DNA of 64,000 nucleotides from Paulinella micropora. Its lineage: Eukaryota; Cercozoa; Imbricatea; Euglyphida. The stretch spans positions 782,689 through 846,688 of the forward strand of contig BJOX01000144.1 of NCBI GenBank assembly GCA_009731375.1, read 5' to 3'. Made by a program: the position numbers and the translations under genes. Shown piece by piece: positions 9,283 through 17,477 of the stretch. Within the stretch, counting starts at the first letter, position 1, and each line of letters starts with the position of its first letter. The notes beneath the pieces are model-generated. The model was not told the DNA's origin and did no database searches. It worked only from the letters and a program-made list of their open reading frames with translations.

Positions 9283-10510
9283 AGTTAGCGATAACATTAA
9301 CATTTGAACCATTATTAGCAGTAGCAACGGATTTTTGTGTAAAAGTCAATACATCACTAGGAGACAGATATATATCATAATTTCTAATATTTATTTGTTG
9401 AGTTGATTGAGAATTTACATATAGTTTAAAAATTGTTGTTCCGTTGGCAACGGCACTCGCCTTTGTATCAGTATCCACAATTGAATACTTAGTATCAACA
9501 TCTGCAAAACCCGCTCCAGTTAGTGTTCCATTCAATACCATTCTTACTACACACGCCTTACTATCTTCATTTGTAATACTTATCAAAGTGGGATAAACAT
9601 TTGAATAATTTGTTAAATTAGCACCGCCCGCATCAAATGTTGCTTTATTCCTGATACTAATAATAGGGCTTTCAGTTGTGTTTGCTGCTTTACTTCCTTC
9701 CACTTCGTTTGTTATACTTGTGTTTATTGTATTACTTCCTTCAATAAATAATCCAACACTTGCTGTTTTAAGAGTTTGAATTCCGATAGCAGCATCATTC
9801 CTCATTAGTGCGGTAAATGGTAAAGTAGTGTTTCTTAGACTTACACCTGTGTTGACATTCGCATACTTAATAGTATGGACTAATTGAAATTCTCCTGTCG
9901 TAGGATTTTCAATAAAAAACCTTATAGCACCAAAGCCTAAATATTGAAATTGAATTTGGAATACATTTCCTTTACTCCAATTAATAACAGGCATATCTTT
10001 TGTTCCATTACACGGGTCGTCCCAGATTGCTTGTTGAATATAAGTTGTTACCCCTCCTTTGGCATGTAGAATACTCATCCCGACATTAGTTTTATAAAAA
10101 TAAAAACCATTTGAAAAATCACTTTCACCAATTCCTACACACGAATAATAGGATTTTGTGTCATCAGTTGTCCATATAGCAGTGAAGCGACCAACAACAC
10201 CCATACCCGTCCGATATTTTATTCTTCTTTTACTTGTTAGGATAGCGGTTGAAGTATTGTTTGCTTGAGTTGCTAACTCTGCCATATTACTATTGAAAGA
10301 AACACTCGCATTTGTCTGAGTTAATGACCATATTCGTGTATTAATAGTGTATGGAAAAATTTCCTCAACAACTGGAGTAAGTTGGCTTGTTAGTGCTTCA
10401 CCGAAAGCGGTTTTCATACTATTGGTTTCAATATTGCCATCATATCCAACTTTTACATTTATAAAGTCTCCGTCTGGATTTTGTGCTATTAAATTTCGTT
10501 GGTGGCTCAT
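9266..10510 (-). CDS. Putative beta-rich virion protein (element X)
   Basis: 414 aa, uninterrupted. It starts MSHQRNLIAQNPDGDF and contains a central block (YRTGMGVVGRFTAIW... NGFYFYK... HAKGGVTTYIQQA.WDDPC) that is strongly conserved in the copies at 22601-23854 and 46230-47252. The composition (Thr/Asn/Ser/Val-rich, few charges) fits an all-beta capsid-surface or spike protein, and it follows the major capsid gene in every copy. Family not recognised; the virion role is inferred from gene order. The ATG is preceded by the T-tract/ATATA motif seen at many element genes. Confidence 0.65.
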   Translation of the reverse strand: MSHQRNLIAQNPDGDFINVKVGYDGNIETNSMKTAFGEALTSQLTPVVEEIFPYTINTRIWSLTQTNASVSFNSNMAELATQANNTSTAILTSKRRIKYRTGMGVVGRFTAIWTTDDTKSYYSCVGIGESDFSNGFYFYKTNVGMSILHAKGGVTTYIQQAIWDDPCNGTKDMPVINWSKGNVFQIQFQYLGFGAIRFFIENPTTGEFQLVHTIKYANVNTGVSLRNTTLPFTALMRNDAAIGIQTLKTASVGLFIEGSNTINTSITNEVEGSKAANTTESPIISIRNKATFDAGGANLTNYSNVYPTLISITNEDSKACVVRMVLNGTLTGAGFADVDTKYSIVDTDTKASAVANGTTIFKLYVNSQSTQQINIRNYDIYLSPSDVLTFTQKSVATANNGSNVNVIANFIEDE

Positions 10511-10560
10511 TGTTATATATTATTAAAAAAAAATTAACTAACAAAATTAATAATTACTTC

Positions 10561-12062
10561 TTACGACATTAGTATTTCAATTCCCTTAACAAGCACACTT
10601 TGTTGAAGAATGGCGAATGTGTAATGGTTGAGATTGTTTCCTGTGGTAGTTGAAACGAACTCATATCGTCTCTCAGTGTCAAGGCTCAGACCGCTTACCT
10701 CATAGCCGTCGGTATCCTTATCGCACAGCGGGCGGTTATTATCAAAGGAATCAACATGAAACCAGTTGTAGTGATACACATTTGAATTCAAAATGGCACT
10801 CCCCTTTAATTTATTTTTCAAGAGCATATAATCCTCATTTTTCAAAGTATCAACATCAAATTGTTGAAGACGAGTTCCGTCAAGGGTTGTGTAGTATGTC
10901 TTAATTTTCTTTGAAGCAGTATTTGGGTAGGCAACACATCAGTTCTGTTATCATTATCAAAAGCAGTGTAAGAAGTCTCAGTATTGTTGAAAGCGGAAGT
11001 ATAAATACGACGAATTCTTTCACCCTGTGAGCGGTTCATCTTTATAACGAAATTTTGCTGTGCTGTTTGAAGATTTTGTTTCCAAGCAATGGGATATTCA
11101 ATCTGAAAAGGAAATCCTTCACCAGCGATCTTCTGTTGGACACCAAGAATTACATTTGGGTCGGTTTCCACTGCGAGGAACAAATTCAAATCAGAAATAG
11201 TAGCACCAACAGCACTTGCCGCAGCACCAGCAGAGATAGTACTAATATCAGTTCCATAGAAGAAAGTTCGATTGGTCGCCTCCCACACAATGCGCATATC
11301 CAAAATTTCATTAAAACCGATTGTCTTATCAAGTTCAAAAATCGTTCCAAACAGCATTCCCAAAGGAAGTTTAACACTGATAACAGGGTCATCGCCAGTA
11401 TTACTACCACCTTCAAAATACTTCGCCTCATCATAATCTACATTAACAAGGTTGTAATTTCCCGCACCGCTTGTAGCAGTCGCGCTGTCGTAAAAACGTC
11501 GGGCATTCACACTCGGGACTTTATAGTAATTATTAACTGCTGTTATTAGTGTAGCAGTATCAACAGCATCAGCAATCGCTTTCTTTTCAGTTCTACTTCC
11601 TACAACAATCTTTCCAACATTACACTTTTGAAGCATCGCACCAGAGCCAGTTTTACCTTCTGTGGCGGTATCATAGTCTCCGTGATTTTCCAAGGCCTTA
11701 AATTTTTCAAAACTAATCTCAGGTTTCCAAATCATCTTAGTGTAATTTCCAACATGTTGAAGATTACACAGATACTGCCCGCTTCGGCTACGAAGTTCAA
11801 TCGTTTTAATCATAGACAGACAATCCATAAAAATACGATTGTATGTATTAGCACCATTGTTTGTTGGTTTGTAAGTAAATCGCAACACAGACCTCGCAAG
11901 GTTCAAAGGGCGGGTAGGAATTTCAAATGTGCTTTCCAGTCCTCCCGCAGTAGTGAGAGTCACATTCGCCGACCCTTCACGGCTGGTAAGTTTATTTAAT
12001 TCATACTTTCCTGACAACAGTTCCTTAGTCTGATGGACTAGTTCTCCGTATTGGACAGGCAT
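10561..12062 (-). pseudogene. MCP: Major capsid protein, double-jelly-roll type, one frameshift (element X)
   Basis: Homologue of the MCPs at 23917-25494 and 44609-46138. The start is MPVQYGELVHQTKELLSGKYELNKLTSREGS by alignment with those copies. The first frame (12062-10842) ends in an out-of-frame tail near 10930. The second frame (to 10561) carries the conserved C-terminus (SNVYHYNWFHVDSFDNNRPL...SGLSLDTERRYEF). Length (~500 aa), beta-rich composition and gene order next to a penton gene and protease fit a Polinton-type MCP; the double-jelly-roll assignment is by family, not by visible motif. A single indel separates it from an intact gene. Confidence 0.8.
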
Positions 12063-12155
12063 TTTTTGTTTTGTTTTTGAAGTAGTGTAAATTAACTAAT
12101 TCACCAGAATATATTTATAGAAAAAATAAATAATTCTAAAATTAATTGATATTTT

Positions 12156-12298
12156 GATATTTTAGAATTACGCTTCATTCGCTACGCTCATTCTCGCTAT
12201 GGATTCAACTTGTTGAATCTATATTCTAAAACATCGTTTTTTATACTGTAATGGTGGTCGATGTTTTACGAAGGCACGAAAGACATGAGTAAAATATC
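12156..12298. repeat. Double-hairpin repeat, copy 2 (element X)
   Basis: 143 bp. Stem 1 is GATATTTTAGAAT with ATTCTAAAACATCG; stem 2 is CGATGTTTTAC with GTAAAATATC. It lies upstream of the MCP start and ends 4 bp before the minor capsid stop. The loops differ from the other copies, but both stems and the CATCG...CGATG inner pair are kept. Confidence 0.85.
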
Positions 12299-12302
12299 AT
12301 AT

Positions 12303-13125
12303 TTATCTCTTTTTCAAAAGATTGAAAAATGAATTAAATAAACTAAAATAATTAGTTTCACGATAAACCAATAAAGTCATAACGATACCCAAACCATTAA
12401 GATTAATTGCTTGGTCGTTTTCGTCCGTCAAGTAAAATCTAAATATATTGTTTGAAATTAGCGGATAATGTTTTACCATACTCAGACCCGCTTCCATCAT
12501 AAATGACAGAACCAAAAGGAATTTCGTTGGCTGTTTGGCTGTGTATATTTCTTGTAGCACATGATTATCACCTTCATTCACCAAATCCGATTGAAGATAC
12601 AGAGTTTTTTTCACCAGTTAAAATAATTACATTTGGCGATTTAATAAAATCATTAGCAAAGAAATATGTTGAATTTCTATCAAAACCCATTACCTCGTGA
12701 ATACGTGTATCAGCATCAAATATAAACCGCGGTTGAATACATCCGTTACTTGAAACACTGAATGTTAATTTGCCATCCTCCGCTTCTGTGTTTGTATTGT
12801 TGCTTGATACTACATAAGTATAATCATTCGGACTTTCTGCCGTCAGTATCTCAGACAACTTATTTTTTAAGTTATTCATTGTGTAGTTGCACTCAGGTAT
12901 TGTAATTAAAGCCTCATACCCGTCTTCGGATAATGTAAAAGTATTATATGGTGAAGCCACAGAGTAATACGATTTTGGTACATAAATATGGAGTATTTTA
13001 CAATGTGTTGGATTGTCTAGCCCCTTCATATTGACTTCGTGTGAAAAGTCGCTGTCTGTCCCCGTTATCCTATTTTTACTTTTTATGTAGTATATACCCG
13101 AACTTCTCCCTCCCTTATACTCCAT
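12303..13125 (-). pseudogene. mCP: Minor capsid (penton) protein, decayed (element X)
   Basis: Homologue of the intact 270-aa proteins at 25578-26390 and 43734-44546. It starts MEYKGGRSSGIYYIKSKNR and retains ALITIPECNYTMNNLKNKL and the C-terminal RFYLTDENDQAINLNGLGI signature. There are at least three frame changes: an A-run near 12608, a tandem duplication of an 8-mer (ACAGCCAA) near 12530-12545, and one near 12450 that restores frame. The family forms the pentameric vertices of Polinton-like capsids. The decay here is independent of other copies. Confidence 0.8.
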
Positions 13126-13131
13126 GATATA

Positions 13132-13713
13132 TTAAACAAATAATTTTTGGATATCTGATATATCAAAATATAAACTATTAATGTAATTTATATGTTTGTT
13201 TGATTTGAAGTGTGTTTCTTTTACAGAAATTATATCCGATACATTTACTCCACATTCACACGCAAATCTCTTTTGAAGTCTATATTCTCTTTTTTTTTAA
13301 ATGTTTTCTTTATTATTTTCATAATACTTTTTCCAATTGTTTGACCTGTTGATTTTATTGTCTTTTCTATATTGAATTAAATATTCTTTTTTCTCATCAG
13401 TCCAATCTTTCCTAGTTCTTCCAGCGATACATCTATTCACACATTTCATATTTCTTATGTATTCTCCTTCTCGCTTTTCCAATTCTATTTTGCTTTCACA
13501 CTGACACAATTCTATTAATTCAATATAGGCATCGTCATACTCCAACATTTTAAATGAAGTTGAAAAATTCTTCTTATTATTTTGATATTGTTTCATATCA
13601 TACTTATGTTTAGCAATTATTTGTGCTAATGTTTGAGTTGTTGAACCGATATAAATTTCATTTGTCTGGTGAGACCTGATAGCATAAATTTTTCCTTTTT
13701 TGTAGTCTGGCAT
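13132..13713 (-). pseudogene. GIY-YIG endonuclease with C-terminal zinc finger, frameshifted (element X)
   Basis: The N-terminal domain (residues ~8-95) has GIY-YIG features: KIYAIRS, then EIYIGSTTQTL, a His after the first helix (AKHKYD), and a downstream Glu (EKREGEYI). The visible frame stops at 13297 in an A8 run. The adjacent frame continues REYRLQKRFACECGVNVSD... HFKSNKH and ends at 13132. That tail carries the same CxCG-H-x4-H finger as the element's zinc-finger gene. It is absent from this position in the other elements, so it is an X-specific insertion between minor capsid and protease genes, typical of homing-type nucleases. Confidence 0.75.
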
Positions 13714-13755
13714 ATTATTTCATATTCTTTTATATTCTTTTTTTAAATACATTAT

Positions 13756-14489
13756 TCAGATATACGTATCAAAACCATACCCGTGCTGTGCTTTTAATTT
13801 CTCCGCTTCATCTTCTTTCAAATCTGTGTAGCCACTGGCGAATTTAAACCTTACAACTTTTGAACGAAGGAGAAGAAACCGCATAGCAAACCATGCACAA
13901 GTTGAGGAAGTATCACTCTGCTCTTTATTTGATTAACCTTCATTAATAAATAACTATCGGGGTGGCTTTGGTCAATTAGTCTTTTCATTTGTTGTTGAAA
14001 GTCTTCCGTCGGATCGTAAAGTGCTAAAGGGTCATACACTTCAACACTCCTGTCTTTATCCAGACTTACCCATATAGCAATCCAATGAGACCCCGCTTGT
14101 TTGTGATTGTCCAAATTCATAATAAATCCGTATCGCTTTCTTTTTTCTGGATTTAGTTTGTAAATTTCATCACTAGCTATCGCTCCGAGATACAATCCAT
14201 ATTTTTTCATTATGTCGTCTATTTCATAAGTCATTAGTCCCCGCCCCTCTCCAGTTTGTTTGTCTGGCTGTTGCTGTCCAAAGGACGCATCACCAACTTC
14301 GTTGGTGCGCTCCTCTTGCTGTGGCTCAGGCTGCGGCTCCTCTGGCTGTGGTTGCTGTGGCTCAGGCTGTGGCTCTGGTTGCTGTGGTTGCTCTGGCTCA
14401 GGCTGTGGCTCTGGTTGCTGTGGTTGCTGTGGCTGTTGCTCATTTCTATATTTATTTATAAGCGCATTAACATAATCTTTTTTTCTCAT
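13756..14489 (-). pseudogene. PRO: Adenain-like cysteine protease, frameshifted (element X)
   Basis: Predicted capsid maturation protease. The N-terminus (MRKKDYVNALINKYR) is followed by a Gln/Pro/Glu repeat linker (14300-14440), then the catalytic domain: GSHWIAIW (His), VEVYDPLAL (Asp), and a Gln before the Cys segment. A frame change near 13925 puts the Cys region (TSSTCAW) and the conserved tail GYGFDTYI in another frame, ending at 13756. The linker repeats use a palindrome-rich codon block (GCATCACCAAC/GTTGGTG near 14284-14310). The stretch 14490-14523 separates it from the coiled-coil gene. Confidence 0.75.
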
Positions 14490-14523
14490 TGAATGAACCC
14501 ATTCTTTTCGTGATAAATACTTT

Positions 14524-15672
14524 TTAATGTTTTTTACGGAAAACTTTATTAATCAAATCTTCTAAACCAGTTCCAGTTTGTAAGCCCAAATATTCTGCGA
14601 GTTTCTTTTTTACTTCGTCCTTATTTTGTCCAACATCTATTTTATGTTCTACAATTTTGTCTATTATCCATGATGCCCTTTGGTTCCAACCTTTAACATC
14701 GTGGCCTTCATTTTTAAGTTATTCCCTTAGTGCTTCACCAAGAATTTTAATAGTCAGTTTTTTTTCAACATTACTATTTGACAATCCATTCTTCAACATT
14801 AATTTGTATTTAGCCTCCTCTAGTTTGTTTCCTATATTTTTATTTAATGCTTCTTGTGCTTCTAGCGATTTTTTCATTTTGTCCATTGTCAGTTTTTGTT
14901 CTTGAAATTGTTTTATGCTTTCTGCTATACTTTGTATTTTGCTAGGAACCCAATTATCTATATCTGCTTGAGTAAAAACTCCAGAATTTATGATTAATTT
15001 TTTATAGTCTTCAAATTCTTTATTTGGCTTAACTTTTACCTCTGGCTGTGCCTGTTGTTCTTGTGGTTGCCCCTGCTGTGGTCGCATAATATATTGATAT
15101 TGTGGTGGCGGTGGTAATGTCTGTATCCTATTTTTTCTATCTTCTTCATATTTTACATCATCTATGAGTTTTTGCTCCCTTCTTAGTTCTCTGGCTTTTT
15201 GTTCTTGTCGTTCCTTGATGTCGGATAGTTCATTGCGGTGTATCCTTGCTAACTCATCCTGCCTTTCCTTAGCATCTGCTATGTCTTTTCTTTCTTGCCT
15301 CTTCTTTTCTTCTTCAGCATCAACTCGTGCTTTTTTCTCTTTTTGGTCAATCTCATCAATCCTTTCGTATTTCTCCTTTCTGAGTTTGTCTAAGTGGTCA
15401 TTAATGGCGGTTCTAGTATTTTGCTCAATCTCCGACAAACTCTTGACTTTTCGCAAGTCTTCCTTCTTTGTTTTTTTCTTTGCTTTTGGTCTGCTCAAGT
15501 ATTTCATAAAAAGTTTAACAATTTGAAGTGTGCTCATATCATTTGTCTTTTTACCGAAATTAAGATAATATGTTTTACCCTTCTGGATAATATACGGCTT
15601 CCCGCTTTTATTCCTATAAACCCGCGGTGGACGGATTTTCGCCTTTTTCACCTTCTTAGTCTTAGCGACCAT
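14524..15672 (-). pseudogene. Coiled-coil, proline/glutamine-rich protein with one nonsense codon (element X)
   Basis: Starts MVAKTKKVKKAKIRPPRVYRNKSGKPYI. A short N-terminal domain (to ~75, ending STLQIVKLFMKYL) is followed by a long charged coiled coil, a Pro/Gln segment, and a C-terminal helical domain. The frame is open to 14722 and stops at TAA 14719-14721. The same frame resumes with IDKIVEHKIDVGQNKDEVKKKLAEYLG to 14524, matching the C-terminus at 27207-28520. Probably a virion-internal or scaffold protein, judged by coiled coil and position between core protein and protease; no family recognised. Confidence 0.65.
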
Positions 15673-15674
15673 TT

Positions 15675-15796
15675 GATATTTTAGAATTTCACTTCGTGCT
15701 ACGCACTCTCGCTTATTCTAAAACATCGTTTTTCTTTTATTGAACAAATAAATTGGTTTTCGATGTTTGTTGAAGACGTAGTCTGAAACAAATATC
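15675..15796. repeat. Double-hairpin repeat, copy 3 (element X)
   Basis: 122 bp between the coiled-coil gene start and the core-protein stop. Stem 1 is GATATTTTAGAAT (15675) with ATTCTAAAACATC (15715-15727); stem 2 is CGATGTTTGTT (15761) with AACAAATATC. AAACATCG and CGATGTTT form a perfect inner inverted repeat, so a four-way or bow-tie fold is also possible. Confidence 0.85.
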
Positions 15797-15798
15797 AT

Positions 15799-16116
15799 TT
15801 AGAATTTGAGTGCTCCTCGCCCTTTCTGCTTACCATACCCCAGTCTTGATGCTACAGCACCAACACTACCTGCGTAAGGTACCCCGACGCTACTTAATGC
15901 TCCCGCAGTCCTAGAGATTAATTTATTATTGCGAAGAAATTTATCAACAGCCATTGCGGTTTTGCCCACTTTTTGCCAGTTAATTTTACCGCCAGCCTGC
16001 CCCTTGCCCTTCTTCCGTCCAGTTTTCTTTTTACCTCCAGCCATGTTGGTGCTTGAGTTAATAGTTCGTTTGCCGATTGTTGGAATGACTTCAACACGAG
16101 TTGTCTTCACTACCAT
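15799..16116 (-). CDS. Small basic Gly/Lys-rich core-like protein (element X)
   Basis: 105 aa, intact and strongly basic. Two Gly-Gly-Lys blocks (NMAGGKKKTGRKK, QAGGKINWQKVGK) precede a helical segment and a YGKQKGRGALKF tail. Homologues lie at 28587-28889 and 41223-41525, always just after the ATPase. MAGG-K and QAGG-K resemble adenain-type cleavage sites, which together with its basicity suggests a DNA-condensing virion core peptide processed by the element protease. Function is inferred. Confidence 0.6.
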   Translation of the reverse strand: MVVKTTRVEVIPTIGKRTINSSTNMAGGKKKTGRKKGKGQAGGKINWQKVGKTAMAVDKFLRNNKLISRTAGALSSVGVPYAGSVGAVASRLGYGKQKGRGALKF

Positions 16117-16152
16117 TATACTATGAAAAAAAAATTATTAATTCTAAAAATA

Positions 16153-16790
16153 TTATTTAAATCTTTGTGAGAAATTTTTTCTTAACTCTTCATCAACACT
16201 TGAAACATAAAGAAAATTAAATCGTTCCTTTGTAGCATCGTGATATTTTTGGAGAAAGTAATCAAAGTCAAAAGATAAGTATAAGTGTTTATACACGAGT
16301 TCCATTTTATCCTGAGACTGGCCCGGAAAGATTAATAAATAGTCTAATTGCTTAATTGCTTCTGGTCTAAGGTCGTTTAAATACTGGCTTGACATAATAA
16401 CCTTACTTTTATAGTGTCTGTTCTTTTTTAACAAATCACTTACGGACTTGTCTCTTAATCCACTCCCTAAATCGTCCAAAACAAAAACTACCTCTGGCGA
16501 AATATACTTGCTTGGTCGTTCTTTTGGTGCCTCTGCGGCGCTCTGTTTCTTTTCTTTTCCAAAGTGTAAAAATTGTGGCTTCTCTATTTCTTCTTTGTCT
16601 TGTTTTACTTCTCCTTCGTGTTGCTCGTCATGTCTGTTCAGTTTGTCTAACTCATAATCAATGACATTAACACCATCTGATTTAAGAAAGGTATATATTG
16701 CCATCGGGTTTTCCCTGTTCTTAAAGTGCTTAACCATTGCTTTATAAATGTAGTCCTTGTGTATCGTTGAAGCAATAATGACAATACGGG
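16153..16790 (-). CDS. ATPase: Packaging ATPase, 3' fragment (element X), cut by element Y
   Basis: The open frame contains the region after the Walker A domain (VIIASTIHKD), Walker B (EVVFVLDDLG), the sensor region (KVIMSSQYLNDLRP) and an intact C-terminus (...FSQRFK). It begins abruptly at 16790 where a TIR starts; the frame upstream runs into the TIR and is not coding. The missing 5' part sits at 32335-32521 and ends with the same six bases. FtsK/HerA-type ATPases pump the genome into the capsid. This copy is inactivated by the insertion. Confidence 0.85.
16785..16790. other. Target-site duplication TACGGG (element Y)
   Basis: Last six bases of the interrupted ATPase fragment before the TIR. 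Reverse complement of CCCGTA at 32516-32521, which precedes the matching TIR there. Confidence 0.8.
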
Positions 16791-16889
16791 AGTAGTATAG
16801 GGTCGCACTTCGGCACACTTTTTCAATACACGCCCCCCGCCCACAGGGACACACACCGGCCGGCTCGCACGGGACAAAATGGCAATTGA
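16791..16889 (+). repeat. Terminal inverted repeat, polymerase end of element Y
   Basis: About 99 bp beginning AGTAGTATAGGGTCGCACTT, with the inner variant AATACACGCCCCCCGCCCAC. It matches the TIR at 32522-32622 at nearly every base and differs from the variant shared by 1547 and 53056. A spacer of about 47 bp leads to the zinc-finger gene. Confidence 0.9.
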
Positions 16890-16936
16890 ATTTAATATTT
16901 AAAATAATACCGTTAAAATATAAAGACACAGACAGG

Positions 16937-17362
16937 ATGACAAACGAAGGTGGTGCGGAGGGCAAAGCCCCCCGTAGATTTACAATTTCAAAAGGATGTA
17001 TTATGTTAAAGAATAATGAAAAGAGGCCGATGGGGAAAATTCAATGGAGAGAAGGAAATCAAACGATGTGTAAGAGTTTTAGTATTGGAAAACGAAGAAA
17101 CCAAGAACAAGCAATCCAAGAAGCAAAAAAATACTACGATGAAAAAGTAAAACCAAAGTATGATGAATGGAAAGTTAATTATGATAAGGAAACAAAAGAA
17201 ATCAAAAAAGAAAAGAAAAGGAATTGGAAGAAGACTCCTTTCAAGTGCGAATGCGGAGCTGAAATAAATAGAAGTAGCAAAGCAAGACATATGAAATCAA
17301 ACAGGCACACAGCCCCGCCCGCCCCAGCCAGCCCCGCCCGCCCCGCCCTAATTTCCATCTAA
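16937..17362 (+). CDS. AP2-like/zinc-finger DNA-binding protein (element Y)
   Basis: About 141 aa from MTNEGGAEGKAP; this ATG is chosen because the copy at 52577-53002 starts there, although the frame is open upstream. Same layout as the X protein: KIQWREGNQTMCKSF...EAKKYYDEK, then FKCECGAEINRSSKARHMKSNRH. It ends in a Pro/Ala tail instead of a second Cys cluster. The N-terminal GGAEGKAPRR is encoded by a GC-rich palindrome (GGAGGGC-AAA-GCCCCCC) absent from the X copy, so a palindromic insertion appears to have added the extension. Confidence 0.7.
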   Translation: MTNEGGAEGKAPRRFTISKGCIMLKNNEKRPMGKIQWREGNQTMCKSFSIGKRRNQEQAIQEAKKYYDEKVKPKYDEWKVNYDKETKEIKKEKKRNWKKTPFKCECGAEINRSSKARHMKSNRHTAPPAPASPARPALISI

Positions 17363-17377
17363 ACATAGGGGCCCCCG

Positions 17378-17387
17378 TATATATAGG
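17378..17387 (+). promoter_or_regulatory. TATA box upstream of polymerase (element Y)
   Basis: TATATATAGG 91 nt before the polymerase ATG, in the same context as at 4228 (element X) and 52561-52552 (element Z). Confidence 0.6.
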
Positions 17388-17477
17388 CACGGAGAGCACA
17401 CGGCAGACCACGGCGGGGGGCAGACGATTGAGATAATTATTTAATTTTCAAAAAAAATTTGTTAAACAATATATACG

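Noticed and set aside
14256-14492. Leu/Trp-rich and Cys/Gly-rich plus-strand frames
   Set aside because: Antisense shadows of the Gln/Pro/Glu codon repeat in the protease linker.
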